Part shown: positions 1 to 8,111 of the stretch, in pieces
Numbering within the stretch: the first letter of the stretch is position 1
Layout: each line of letters begins with the position of its first letter
From: Thermus sediminis
GTDB lineage: Bacteria > Deinococcota > Deinococci > Deinococcales > Thermaceae
Direction of reading: 5' to 3'
DNA: 64,000 nt
Assembly (NCBI RefSeq): GCF_003426945.1
Contig: NZ_QURO01000004.1
Location: 248,001-312,000 of the forward strand
Translations under genes and position numbers: made by a program
Notes under the pieces: generated by a model
Databases searched by the model: none
Told to the model about the DNA's origin: nothing
Seen by the model: the letters and a program-made list of their open reading frames with translations, nothing else

Positions 1-270
1 CTCCAGCCGGTGGGGAAGCCCTTCCTGCCGAGCCCAGGCCAGGCCCTGCTCCAAGCCCTCGGAGTCCACCTTGAAGCCCAAGGCGCGCACCGCGGGGAAG
101 GGAGCCTGGGTAAGCTTCAGGCTCCACTCCAGCTCCTCGTAACCCCGGAGGTAGGCCACGTGGCCCTCCCGCCTCTCTAGGCGGAGGCCCAGAAGCCCTT
201 GGTAAAACTCCAAGCTCCGCTCCAAATCCCTCACCCAAAGCTCCAAGAACCCCACCCTCACGATGGCCAT
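1..270 (-). CDS. hpaD: 3,4-dihydroxyphenylacetate 2,3-dioxygenase (partial, N-terminal 90 codons)
   Basis: Reading leftward from the ATG at 270 gives a glyoxalase/extradiol-dioxygenase N-terminus (MAIVRVGFLELWVRDLERS...) that is open to the window edge, so the C-terminal part with most metal ligands is not visible. The family is a vicinal-oxygen-chelate enzyme that opens the ring of homoprotocatechuate to 5-carboxymethyl-2-hydroxymuconate semialdehyde, the substrate of HpaE encoded upstream in the same operon. A strong ribosome site (AGGAGGT) precedes the ATG, which lies inside the end of hpaC (13-base overlap). The assignment rests on the fold-like N-terminus plus position last in the hpa operon; other extradiol dioxygenases of this fold are possible from the fragment alone. 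Confidence 0.75.
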   Translation of the reverse strand, partial: MAIVRVGFLELWVRDLERSLEFYQGLLGLRLERREGHVAYLRGYEELEWSLKLTQAPFPAVRALGFKVDSEGLEQGLAWARQEGLPHRLE

Positions 271-707
271 ACCAACCTCCTGTAGCCCCTGGCGAAGTAG
301 ACCAAGGGGGGGCCGGCCTCCCCCAGGGCCACCTCCTCCACCCGGCCCACCACCAGGCGGTGGTCCCCCCCGGGGTGGAGGGCCTGAAGGCGGCAGCGGA
401 GCACCGCCAGGGCCCCGGGCACGGCCCCCTCCACCAGGGAGACCCCCTCCTGGGGCCTGCCGGCGAAGTGCTGGGAAACCGGCTCCTGCCCCTCCCGGAG
501 GAGGCTTACCGTAAAGGCCCCGCTCCTCTCCAGGAGGGGGAGGACCTTGGCCCCCTCCCAGATCCCTAGGGCCACCAAGGGGGGCTCGAGGCTTAAGGAC
601 ATGAAGGCGGTGGCCGTCATGCCCCGCTCCTCCTCGCCAAAGCGGGCGGAGACCACGGTGACCCCGGCGGCGAAGCGGCTCATGGCCTCCTTGAAGGCCT
701 CCTTCAC
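258..707 (-). CDS. hpaC: 4-hydroxyphenylacetate 3-monooxygenase, flavin reductase component HpaC
   Basis: 149 residues, a single flavin-reductase-like domain (FMN-binding split barrel) with the typical N-terminal FAAGVTVVSA and GMTATAFMSLSLEPP segments and a C-terminal GGDHRLVVGRVEE segment. It supplies reduced FAD to the oxygenase HpaB. The chosen start is the GTG at 707, which overlaps the hpaB stop as GTGA; an ATG at 683 would remove eight residues. The length matches the small Thermus HpaC as I recall it. Part of the six-gene hpa operon and immediately downstream of its partner oxygenase, which makes the role secure. Confidence 0.92.
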   Translation of the reverse strand: MKEAFKEAMSRFAAGVTVVSARFGEEERGMTATAFMSLSLEPPLVALGIWEGAKVLPLLERSGAFTVSLLREGQEPVSQHFAGRPQEGVSLVEGAVPGALAVLRCRLQALHPGGDHRLVVGRVEEVALGEAGPPLVYFARGYRRLVWPS

Positions 708-2149
708 ACCGCCACCTCCTCAAAGGCCCTTAGGGACCCCTTCAGGAACTCCCGGATCCGGGCCTTGTAGGGCTCCTTGTCGTAGACGCTGTAGAGGGTC
801 TGGTACATGCGCACCGGGTCCCCGAAGAAGAAGCGCTCGTAGAGTTCCTGCCTCGCCCCGAAGCCCGAGAGGGTCATGTCCCAGGCCAGGCGGAAGAGGG
901 CCACCCGCTCCTTGGCCTCCAGGGTCGCCCCCTGGAGGTACTTCTCCAGGAGGGGAGCCAAGGGCCCCTTGAAGTCCCTCTCCGAGGGCAGGGTGATGAG
1001 GCCACTGGCCCCGATCTGCTCCAGGATCTCCCTTAGGCGGGGATAAAGCCTTGGGTAGAGGTTCCGGGCCCCGTCCAGGGCCGCGCGGTCCGGGACCAAG
1101 AGGCCGTAGGCGTTCTCCTTGGCCTCCTCCTCCGCCCGGGTCCAGAAGGCCCGCATGGCCTCCAGGTAGACGATGATCTCGGCGATCTTCTCCTGGACGT
1201 GGCCGTAGGCGTCGGCCCCGATCCCTTCGGCCATCAGAGCTGCCACCCCCAGGAAGGCCTCCGTCTTAGCGGTCTTCAGGGCCACCACCTGGTGGGCCAT
1301 GTGGTTCAGGGCCCCGGTGGCGGCGTAGACGCGGTTGCAGAGCTCCACGTTGCCCAGGATGAAGACCCGCTCCCAGGGGACCAGGACGTCGTCGAAGACC
1401 ACCAGGCAGTCCATCTCCTCGAGGCGGCTACTGAGGGGGTGGTCAAAGGGGCTATCCCCCCCCACCAGGCCTTCCCGGCAGACGAAGTGGAGGCCCGGGG
1501 TGGAGGTGGGCAGGGCGAAAGCCAGGGCGTACCGCTCGCTTCCCGCCTGGAGGAGGGTGGAAGGGAAGATGAGCACCTCGTCCGCCAGGGGAAAGGTGGC
1601 CGTCATCCGCGCCCCCCGGACCACGATCCCCTTTTCCGTCTGACGCACCACCCCCACGGGGATGTAGGGGTCGGGCTGGGCCGAGGGGGGCTTGGCCCGG
1701 TTCACCTGGGGGTTGGTGAGGGCGTGGGTGGTGGCCAGGTCGCCGTCCCGGAGGTACCGGTAGTAGCTCCGCACGTTGTCGGCGAACTCCCCGAAGTAGT
1801 CGGCGCTGGCGGCGTAGGCCATGACCACGGCGTTGAGGTAGTCGGGGCTTCGGCCCATCATCCCCAGGTGCTGGTCGGCCCAGAGCTTGTAGGCCCTGCC
1901 CCGCCGCCTCAGGTCCTCCTTGGTCTTGGGGATGAGGAAGCTCATCCCGTGCCGCCGCCCCTCCTCCTCGTAGGTGAGGGCCTCCCGGTGGCGGGGGTCG
2001 TGCTGCAGGTCGTAAAGGGCGGCCATGGTGCGCACGATCCCCCGGAAGACCGGGTGGACCGTGGGGTCTTCCACCTTCTCCCCCCGGTACCAGAGGTTGG
2101 GGGGGCGCGTCCTTAGGGCCTCTATGTACTCCGCTCCCGTCCTCGCCAT
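704..2149 (-). CDS. hpaB: 4-hydroxyphenylacetate 3-monooxygenase, oxygenase component HpaB
   Basis: 481 residues, the usual size of the two-component FADH2-dependent HpaB hydroxylases, which have an acyl-CoA-dehydrogenase-like fold. It hydroxylates 4-hydroxyphenylacetate to 3,4-dihydroxyphenylacetate with O2 and FADH2 delivered by HpaC. Family-typical stretches are MARTGAEYIEALRTRPPNLW at the start, RHGMSFLIPKTKEDL, DQHLGMMGRSPDYLN, VRQTEKGIVVRGARM and DDVLVPWERVFILG. The ATG at 2149 follows a near-perfect ribosome site (AGGAGGTTAGT). It lies one base after the hpaE stop and its own stop overlaps the hpaC start, so the three cistrons are probably translated together. Confidence 0.95.
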   Translation of the reverse strand: MARTGAEYIEALRTRPPNLWYRGEKVEDPTVHPVFRGIVRTMAALYDLQHDPRHREALTYEEEGRRHGMSFLIPKTKEDLRRRGRAYKLWADQHLGMMGRSPDYLNAVVMAYAASADYFGEFADNVRSYYRYLRDGDLATTHALTNPQVNRAKPPSAQPDPYIPVGVVRQTEKGIVVRGARMTATFPLADEVLIFPSTLLQAGSERYALAFALPTSTPGLHFVCREGLVGGDSPFDHPLSSRLEEMDCLVVFDDVLVPWERVFILGNVELCNRVYAATGALNHMAHQVVALKTAKTEAFLGVAALMAEGIGADAYGHVQEKIAEIIVYLEAMRAFWTRAEEEAKENAYGLLVPDRAALDGARNLYPRLYPRLREILEQIGASGLITLPSERDFKGPLAPLLEKYLQGATLEAKERVALFRLAWDMTLSGFGARQELYERFFFGDPVRMYQTLYSVYDKEPYKARIREFLKGSLRAFEEVAV

Positions 2150-2150
2150 A

Positions 2151-3704
2151 CTAACCTCCTTGGCCGAACTTGGGCACGTGGGGGGGCCTCAAGGGGAGGC
2201 CCACGCTCTTCAGGTCCGTGTAGAAGTCCAGGGCGTAGTACCCTCCTTCCCGCCGGTCCCCGCTCCCCTTCACCCCGCCGAAGGGGGTGGGGAGGTGGCG
2301 CACGTTGTGGCTGTTGAGGTAGACCATCCCCGCCTGAAGCTCCAGGGCCAGGCGGTGGCCCCGCTCCAGGTCCCGGGTGAAGATGTAGGCGGCGAGGCCA
2401 TAGCGGGTGTCGTTGGCCTTCCTGAGGGCATCCTCCTCGTCCTTGAAGGGGATGGCCACCAGGACGGGGCCAAAGATCTCCTCCTGGGCGATCCTCATGT
2501 GGTTCTCCCCCACGAAGAGGGTGGGCAGGAGGTAGTTCCCCCGGGAGAGGTCCTCCCCCCTAAAGGAGGTGAGGGCCCGCTCCCCGCCCACCAAGAGCCT
2601 CGCCCCTTCCTCCTTCCCCGCCTCTATGTAGCCCAGGACCCGATGGAGGTGCTCGGGGTGGATCAGGGGCCCCACCTCGGCCTCCGGGTCCAGGGGGTGG
2701 CCCACCCGGATGGCCTGGGCCCTCTCCGCCACCCGGGCCACGAACTCCTCAAAGATGGGCTCCTCCACCAGAAGCCTGGAGCTCGCCGTGCACCTTTCCC
2801 CGTTGAAGGAGTAGATCTGGAAGACCACGGCGTCCAGGGCCCTCTCCAGATCGGCGTCGGCGAAGACCAAGGCGGGGCTTTTGCCACCCAGTTCCAGGGA
2901 AAGCCGCTTCAGGTGGCTGGCGGCGTTGCGCATGACGACCTTTCCCGTCTCCGTCTCCCCGGTGAGGGTGATGAGGGGCACGGAGGGGTGGGCCACCAGA
3001 GCGGCCCCCGCCTCCTCGCCCAGGCCCTGGACCAGGTTGAAGACCCCGGGGGGCAGGTCCGCCTCCTGGAGGATCTCCGCAAGCTTCGTGGCGGTGAAGG
3101 GGCTCCACTCCGCGGGCTTCAGGACCACGGTGTTCCCGAAGGCCAAGGCGGGGGCGATGCGCCAGGTGGAGAGCATGAGGGGGGCGTTCCAAGGGGTGAT
3201 GATGCCCACGGGGCCCGCGGGAACCCGGAGGGTGTAGTAGAGCCAGTCCCGGTCCACGGGGTAGGTGCGGTCCTCCATGGCGTGCTCGGCGTACTCGGCG
3301 TAGAAGGCGAAGTTCTCCGCCGCCCGGGCCACCTGGGCCCGGACGATCCTTAGGACCTGCCCCGCATCCAGGCACTCCATGACCGCAAGCTCGTCGGCGT
3401 GCTCCTCCATGAGCTCGGCGATCCTCTGGAGGTAGCGCTTCCTCTCCTTGGCCCGGGTGCGGCTCCAGCGGGGGAAGGCCTCGAGGGCCGCCCGGGCCGC
3501 CCGGTCCACCTCCCCCGCCTGGCCCCTCGCCGCCTCTCCCAGGACCTCGTTCGTGGCCGGGTCCAGGGAGGGGAAGGTCTCCCCGCTCTCCGAGGGGAGG
3601 AACTCCCCGGCGACGAAGTGGAGGGCGGGCCGCTCCCCCAGTTTTTTCCGGACTTCCTCTATCTTCTCCCAGGGAATCCCCGCCACCTGGTCCGCGTACC
3701 TCAT
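2151..3704 (-). CDS. hpaE: 5-carboxymethyl-2-hydroxymuconate-semialdehyde dehydrogenase
   Basis: 517-residue NAD(P)-dependent aldehyde dehydrogenase. Visible family features are the cofactor-binding TPWNAPLMLSTWRIAPALA and VVLKPAEWSP segments, the LSLELGGKSP motif with the general-base glutamate, the catalytic cysteine in FNGERCTASSR, and the C-terminal EIFGPVL and TPFGGVKGSGDRREGG segments. It oxidises the ring-cleavage semialdehyde made by HpaD to 5-carboxymethyl-2-hydroxymuconate. The start ATG at 3704 overlaps the hpaG stop (ATGA). By sequence alone other aldehyde dehydrogenases are possible; the position between hpaG and hpaB decides the call. Confidence 0.93.
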   Translation of the reverse strand: MRYADQVAGIPWEKIEEVRKKLGERPALHFVAGEFLPSESGETFPSLDPATNEVLGEAARGQAGEVDRAARAALEAFPRWSRTRAKERKRYLQRIAELMEEHADELAVMECLDAGQVLRIVRAQVARAAENFAFYAEYAEHAMEDRTYPVDRDWLYYTLRVPAGPVGIITPWNAPLMLSTWRIAPALAFGNTVVLKPAEWSPFTATKLAEILQEADLPPGVFNLVQGLGEEAGAALVAHPSVPLITLTGETETGKVVMRNAASHLKRLSLELGGKSPALVFADADLERALDAVVFQIYSFNGERCTASSRLLVEEPIFEEFVARVAERAQAIRVGHPLDPEAEVGPLIHPEHLHRVLGYIEAGKEEGARLLVGGERALTSFRGEDLSRGNYLLPTLFVGENHMRIAQEEIFGPVLVAIPFKDEEDALRKANDTRYGLAAYIFTRDLERGHRLALELQAGMVYLNSHNVRHLPTPFGGVKGSGDRREGGYYALDFYTDLKSVGLPLRPPHVPKFGQGG

Positions 3705-4441
3705 GCCTCCACCTCTATGGGGTTTTCCAGGGCTCCCAGGCCCTCGATCTCCAGGCGCATCACGTCCCCCGGCCGGACCCGGCTCACCCCCTTGGGGGTG
3801 CCGGTGAGGAGGACGTCCAAAGGCTCTAGGGTCATGAACTCCGAGATGAAGGCGAGGAGCTCTGAGACGCTAAAGAGCATCCTCGAGGTGTGCCCCTCCT
3901 GGCGCAGTTCCCCATTCACGTAGGCCCGAAGCCACAGGTCCTGGGGGTCTTCCACCTCCTCCACCACCAAAAAGGGCCCTAGGGGTAGGAAGGTGTCCCG
4001 GCCCTTGGCCCTTATGGGGGGGCGGAAGGTGTCCCTCACAAAGTCCCGGGCCACCAGGTCGTTGGCGATGGTGTAGCCCAGGACATAGTCCAGGGCCTCC
4101 TTCTCCCTCACCCGCTTCATGGGGCGGCCCACCACCACCGCAAGCTCCACCTCAGGGTGGACGAACTCCGCCCCCTTGGGGTAGAGGACGGTGCCCTGGT
4201 GGGGGAGGAGACTGGTACTGGGCTTCCAGAAGAGGGCGGGCTCCTCGGGGCGGGCGAGGCCCAGCTCCTCGGCGTGGTCGGCGTAGTTCAGGGCCACGCC
4301 CAGGACCTTCCCCGGGGTGAAGGGGAGGAGCCAGGTGACGGCCCCGGGATCGTGGGCCTCCCCCGCCTCGTCCAGGAGGAGGCCGTCCCGATAGACCCCC
4401 TGGTGGACCCGGCCCTTGTGGAAAAAGCGGCAGATCTTCAC
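3701..4441 (-). CDS. hpaG: FAH-family isomerase/decarboxylase HpaG
   Basis: 246 residues, the single FAH (fumarylacetoacetase-like) catalytic domain. Metal-ligand segments are visible: HPEVELAVVVGRP (two acidic ligands), YTIANDLVARDF (aspartate) and KGRDTFLPLGPFL, with the C-terminal LLTGTPKGV loop. In the homoprotocatechuate pathway HpaG acts as 5-oxo-pent-3-ene-1,2,5-tricarboxylate decarboxylase and 2-hydroxyhepta-2,4-diene-1,7-dioate isomerase. E. coli HpaG is a fused double domain; here only one domain is present, so one protein may serve both steps or form a homodimer doing both. The start is a GTG at 4441 overlapping the stop of the upstream aldolase gene (GTGA). Confidence 0.85.
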   Translation of the reverse strand: MKICRFFHKGRVHQGVYRDGLLLDEAGEAHDPGAVTWLLPFTPGKVLGVALNYADHAEELGLARPEEPALFWKPSTSLLPHQGTVLYPKGAEFVHPEVELAVVVGRPMKRVREKEALDYVLGYTIANDLVARDFVRDTFRPPIRAKGRDTFLPLGPFLVVEEVEDPQDLWLRAYVNGELRQEGHTSRMLFSVSELLAFISEFMTLEPLDVLLTGTPKGVSRVRPGDVMRLEIEGLGALENPIEVEA

Positions 4442-5328
4442 GCCTCACCCCCTAGGAGGCCGTAGCGCTCCGCCATGCGCCTTAGCCTCTCCTCCACCTC
4501 GGGGGTGGTGGGGGCAAGGGGCAGGCGCCACTCCTTCTCGCAAAGGCCCATCCAGGAGAGGACGGTTTTGAGGGGGATGGGGTTCGTGTCCCAGAAGATG
4601 GCCTCGTTGGCCTCGAGGAGGTAAAAGTGCACCTCCCTCGCCCCCCCGTAGTCCCCGGCGAGGGCCCTCTCGCAGAGGAGGGCCACCTCCTTGGGAAGCC
4701 AGTTGGCCGTGGCGGCGATGGTACCCACCGCCCCAAGGGCCATCATGGGCAAGGTGAGGCTCTCCAGGCCGCAGAACACGGAAAAGTCCCTCCCCGCCTC
4801 CATGAGGAGGTGGGAGACGTACTCCAGGTCCTTGGAGGAGTGCTTGAGGCCCACGATCTGGGAGAAGTCCCGCCGGAGGCGGGCCACGGTCTTGGGGGCG
4901 ATCTCCACCCCGCTGCGGCCTGGGATGTTGTAGAGGACGAGGGGGAAATCGGGGACCGCCCGGGCCACCTCGGCGAAGTAACGGTAAAGCCCCTCCTGGT
5001 TGGGCTTCACGTAGTAGGGGACGATGACCATGGCCCCGTCTGCCCCCACCTCCTTGGCGTAGCGGGTGAGCTCCAAGGTCTCCTCCAGGCGCAAGGACCC
5101 CGTGCCCGCCAGGACGGGAACCCGGCCCGCCGCCTCCTCCACGGCGATGCGGATCACCCGCTTCCTCTCCTCCAGGGTCTGGGTACCGGGCTCCCCGGTG
5201 GTGCCCCCCACGCTGATCCCATGGGAGCCCCCCTGGATGACCCGCTCCACAAGCCGCCTCAGGGCCCCTTCGTCAACCTGGCCCCGTCGGAAAGGGGTGA
5301 TGAGGGGTGGGATGGACCCGCGGAACAT
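4438..5328 (-). CDS. DapA/NAL-family Schiff-base aldolase, first gene of the hpa operon
   Basis: 296 residues from the ATG at 5328, which has a good ribosome site (AAGGAG); an ATG at 5376 is in frame but would run through the palindrome at 5370-5390. It is a TIM-barrel pyruvate aldolase of the DapA/N-acetylneuraminate lyase family: GGTTGE at 41-46, Tyr133 in YNIPGRSG with Arg138, and Schiff-base Lys162 in GLKHSS. Thermus makes lysine by the aminoadipate route (established knowledge), so a diaminopimelate role is unlikely. I infer that it replaces HpaI, splitting 2,4-dihydroxyhept-2-ene-1,7-dioate into pyruvate and succinate semialdehyde. No HpaI or HpaH is visible in the window. Family call sure, substrate inferred. 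Confidence 0.82.
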   Translation of the reverse strand: MFRGSIPPLITPFRRGQVDEGALRRLVERVIQGGSHGISVGGTTGEPGTQTLEERKRVIRIAVEEAAGRVPVLAGTGSLRLEETLELTRYAKEVGADGAMVIVPYYVKPNQEGLYRYFAEVARAVPDFPLVLYNIPGRSGVEIAPKTVARLRRDFSQIVGLKHSSKDLEYVSHLLMEAGRDFSVFCGLESLTLPMMALGAVGTIAATANWLPKEVALLCERALAGDYGGAREVHFYLLEANEAIFWDTNPIPLKTVLSWMGLCEKEWRLPLAPTTPEVEERLRRMAERYGLLGGEA

Positions 5329-5369
5329 GAGGCTCCTTTTACCCCCCAGCATGCGGGGGGCCGGGAAGA

Positions 5370-5390
5370 AGGGCAATTGTTTTTTGCCCT
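5370..5390. promoter_or_regulatory. 21-bp palindromic candidate operator between the hpa operon and its regulator
   Basis: The bases AGGGCAA and TTGCCCT form a perfect 7-bp inverted repeat around a T-rich 7-base centre. The two arms are spaced about one helical turn plus, as for a dimeric regulator. It lies 42 bases upstream of the aldolase start and about 83 bases upstream of the divergent PucR-type gene. The surrounding DNA (5370-5440) is markedly A/T-rich for this genome, so both promoters are probably here, but I could not settle their -35 and -10 elements. Confidence 0.5.
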
Positions 5391-5473
5391 AAATAAGCAA
5401 AGAAACTTGTTAGCTCCAATAAAAACAGACCCTTTATAGCCCGCTCGGGGGTGCGATATCGTGTTTTTGTCCT

Positions 5474-6847
5474 ATGTACCCGACTAACTTTGGCGAAAAC
5501 GCCATTGGCTTCACCCACCTCATGCGGGACCTGGGCCTCAGGGTCCTGGTTCCCTCGGAAAGGCCCGTCCTCTACCTCCTCCCCGAGCCCAAGCCCCTCC
5601 TACCCCAGGAGGGGGCCCTCCTCCTCTTCCGCCCGGAAGGCAGTCTCTTCCGCCACCGCACCGCCTCGGGCTTCCTCCTCCCCGAGCCCGATCCCGAGGT
5701 CAAGGCCTTCGCCGAGCAGGAGGGCTTAGGCCTCGCCCTCTACCCCCCCTGGCTCAGGCGGGAGGAGCTGGAAAGGGCCCTTACCCTAAGGCTTTTCGCC
5801 CTGGGGCCGGGGATGGCCCTTTCGGGGCTTTTGGACCTCCTCCTCAAGCTCCCGGAAAGGCCCCTTCTAGAGGTCCTCCACCAGGCCACGGGCCTGGCCC
5901 TGGCCCGGGTGGCCCCCTGGGGGGAGGTGCTGGGCTTCGCCGGGCCTGTGCCTCCAACACACCCCAAGACCCCTGGGGAGGGTAAGGGGTACCTGGCCCT
6001 CGAGGCGGGGGAAGGGGTGCTGGTGGTCTACGGGGAGGAGGAAAGGCTCCGCGGAGCCCGGGGGCTACTGGAGGTAGCGGCCCGCCTCCTAAGGGTCAGG
6101 GCCCTGGAGAAGAGCCTGGAGAGGATGCAGGAGGAGTCCTTAGGGGAAGCCCTCCTCCTGGCCCTGGTCCTGGGGGAGGCGGAGCCTGAGCGCCTCTTCG
6201 CCTTCGGCTTTACCGAGGGGGTGGAGTGGGTCTTAGCCCTGGTGGAGCCCCCTGCGGTGCCGGGGCGGCACCGCCTAGCGGAGGAGAGGCGGCGGGAGGC
6301 CACCCTGGAGCTAAGGCGCCTATCCGGGGCCTACCTGGACCGCCTAGGGGTCCCCTACCTCCTCGGGGTGCGGGGGAACCGCCTGGTGGCCATGTGGCAG
6401 GTCCATAGCCCCAAGAAGGAGGCGGAAAACCTCCTCGCTGCCCTTCCCCCGGGAAGCCGCCTGGGCTACTCGGCGGTGCACGCCAAAGGCGAGGTGCAGG
6501 AGGCCTACCGGGAGGCCCTGATCGCCCTGAAGGCCGCCAGACCCGGGGAGGCCCTTTCCTTTACCGGGCTGGACCCCGTGGCCTTCGTCCTCCTGCAGCA
6601 GTCCCCCGAGGACCTGAAGGCCTTGGTGGAGCGCTACCTGCCCCTGCCCCAGAAGCTCTTAAGGACCCTCGAGGCCTACCTGGACTCGGAAAGCCTGGAG
6701 GAGGCGGCCAGAAGGCTCCACATCCACCCCAACACCCTGCGTTACCGCCTGAGGCGCATGGAGGCGGTCCTGGGACCCCTCTCCCGTCCCGAGACCCTGG
6801 CCCGGGTGCACCTGGCCCTGAGGGCCCGGGAGCTCCTCCTGGGCTAG
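5474..6847 (+). CDS. PucR/CdaR-type transcriptional regulator, probable hpa regulator
   Basis: 457 residues. The C-terminus carries the PucR-family helix-turn-helix (SLEEAARRLHIHPNTLRYRL near residues 415-435), and a GGDEF-like/CdaR-type middle segment (GYSAVHAKGEVQEAYREA, KAARPGEALSF) precedes it. The N-terminal 200 residues do not look like the classical PucR N-domain. The gene diverges from the hpa operon across a 145-base spacer containing a perfect palindrome, so local control of that operon is the natural inference; the ligand may be a 4-hydroxyphenylacetate pathway compound. The ATG at 5474 has no obvious ribosome site, and I see no better in-frame start. Confidence 0.8.
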   Translation: MYPTNFGENAIGFTHLMRDLGLRVLVPSERPVLYLLPEPKPLLPQEGALLLFRPEGSLFRHRTASGFLLPEPDPEVKAFAEQEGLGLALYPPWLRREELERALTLRLFALGPGMALSGLLDLLLKLPERPLLEVLHQATGLALARVAPWGEVLGFAGPVPPTHPKTPGEGKGYLALEAGEGVLVVYGEEERLRGARGLLEVAARLLRVRALEKSLERMQEESLGEALLLALVLGEAEPERLFAFGFTEGVEWVLALVEPPAVPGRHRLAEERRREATLELRRLSGAYLDRLGVPYLLGVRGNRLVAMWQVHSPKKEAENLLAALPPGSRLGYSAVHAKGEVQEAYREALIALKAARPGEALSFTGLDPVAFVLLQQSPEDLKALVERYLPLPQKLLRTLEAYLDSESLEEAARRLHIHPNTLRYRLRRMEAVLGPLSRPETLARVHLALRARELLLG

Positions 6848-6851
6848 GGCC

Positions 6852-6880
6852 TTGACGGGGGCCCTGGGGGGCCCTAGCCT
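6852..6880 (+). promoter_or_regulatory. Promoter of the thiolase gene
   Basis: A -35 element TTGACG (6852-6857) and a -10 TAGCCT (6875-6880) are separated by exactly 17 bases. The spacer is almost all G/C. The inverted repeat CTAGGGCC (6844-6851) / GGCCCTAG (6870-6877) overlaps both promoter elements, so it may be an operator or a leftover terminator hairpin of the upstream gene. Confidence 0.45.
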
Positions 6881-6908
6881 GGTACCGACCGAAGGGTAGG
6901 GAAGCAGT

Positions 6909-8111
6909 ATGCCCGAAGCCTGGATCGTGGAAGCGGTGAGAACCCCCATCGGCAAGCACGGCGGGGCCCTCTCCTCCGTGCGCCCCGACGACCTCCTGGC
7001 CCACGCCCTTGCGGCCCTCATGGAGCGCTCCGGGGTCCCCAAGGAGGAGGTGGAGGACGTCTACGCCGGCTGCGCCAACCAGGCGGGGGAGGACAACCGC
7101 AACGTGGCCCGCATGGCCCTCCTCCTGGCAGGCTTCCCCGTGGAGGTGGCGGGGTGCACGGTGAACCGGCTTTGCGGCTCGGGGTTAGAGGCCATCGCCC
7201 AGGCGGCCCGGGCCATCTGGGCCGGGGAGGGGCAGGTCTACGTGGGGAGCGGGGTGGAGTCCATGTCCCGGGCCCCCTACGCCCTCCCCAAGCCGGAGCG
7301 GGGCTTCCCCACGGGGAACCTGGTCATGTACGACACCACCCTGGGCTGGCGCTTCATTAACCCCCGGATGCAAGCCCTCTACGGCACGGAGAGCATGGGG
7401 GAGACGGCGGAGAACCTGGCGGAGATGTACGGGATCTCCAGGGAGGCGCAGGACCGCTTCGCCCTCCTCTCCCACCGGAAGGCGGTGCGGGCCTGGGAGG
7501 AAGGGCGCTTCTTGGACGAGGTGGTCCCCGTGCCCGTGAAGCGGGGCAAGGAGGAGGCCCGGGTGGAGGTGGACGAAGGGCCCAGGCGGGACACCTCCTT
7601 GGAAAGGCTCGCCGCCCTAAGGCCGGTGTTCCGGGAGGGGGGGACGGTGACCGCGGGGAACAGCAGCCCCCTCAACGACGGGGCGGCGGCGGTGCTCCTG
7701 GTCTCCGACGCCTACGCCAAGGCCCACGGCCTCAGGCCCATGGCCCGGATCCGGAGCATGGCCGTGGCCGGGGTGCCCCCCCGGATCATGGGCATCGGCC
7801 CGGTGCCCGCCACCCAGAAGGCCCTAGCAAGGGCGGGGCTAAGCCTAAAGGACCTCGGCCTCATCGAGCTCAACGAGGCCTTCGCCGCACAGGCTCTCGC
7901 CGTCCTCCGGGAGTGGGGCCTGGACCCGGAGGATCCCCGCCTAAACCCCAACGGCGGGGCCATCGCCCTGGGCCACCCCCTGGGGACCTCGGGGGCCCGG
8001 ATCCTCACCACCCTGGTCCACGAGATGCGGCGAAGAGGGGTCCAGTTCGGCCTGGCCGCCATGTGCATCGGGGTGGGGCAGGGGATCGCCCTGGTGGTGG
8101 AGGGGCTTTAG
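6909..8111 (+). CDS. Acetyl-CoA C-acyltransferase (thiolase)
   Basis: 400-residue thiolase with the nucleophilic cysteine at position 89 (VNRLCGSGLEA), the NGGAIALGHPLGTSGAR segment with the catalytic histidine near 353, and the second catalytic cysteine near 386 (MCIGVGQG). It cleaves or condenses acyl-CoAs with CoA. The closest family feel is 3-oxoadipyl-CoA/acetyl-CoA acetyltransferase (PcaF/PaaJ-like), which would suit aromatic or fatty-acid breakdown next to the hpa operon, but the substrate cannot be read from sequence. It has its own promoter (TTGACG-17-TAGCCT), and its 3' end overlaps the convergent nadB by four bases. Confidence 0.9.
   Translation: MPEAWIVEAVRTPIGKHGGALSSVRPDDLLAHALAALMERSGVPKEEVEDVYAGCANQAGEDNRNVARMALLLAGFPVEVAGCTVNRLCGSGLEAIAQAARAIWAGEGQVYVGSGVESMSRAPYALPKPERGFPTGNLVMYDTTLGWRFINPRMQALYGTESMGETAENLAEMYGISREAQDRFALLSHRKAVRAWEEGRFLDEVVPVPVKRGKEEARVEVDEGPRRDTSLERLAALRPVFREGGTVTAGNSSPLNDGAAAVLLVSDAYAKAHGLRPMARIRSMAVAGVPPRIMGIGPVPATQKALARAGLSLKDLGLIELNEAFAAQALAVLREWGLDPEDPRLNPNGGAIALGHPLGTSGARILTTLVHEMRRRGVQFGLAAMCIGVGQGIALVVEGL

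Noticed and set aside
2025-3353. Long plus-strand open frame of 442 codons opposite hpaE
   Set aside because: Antisense shadow: it mirrors hpaE, is rich in Gly/Pro/His and Val, and has no family motif or ribosome site. Other such frames (for example 61720-63069 opposite nifJ and 29151-30209 opposite the COG3044 gene) were dropped for the same reason.
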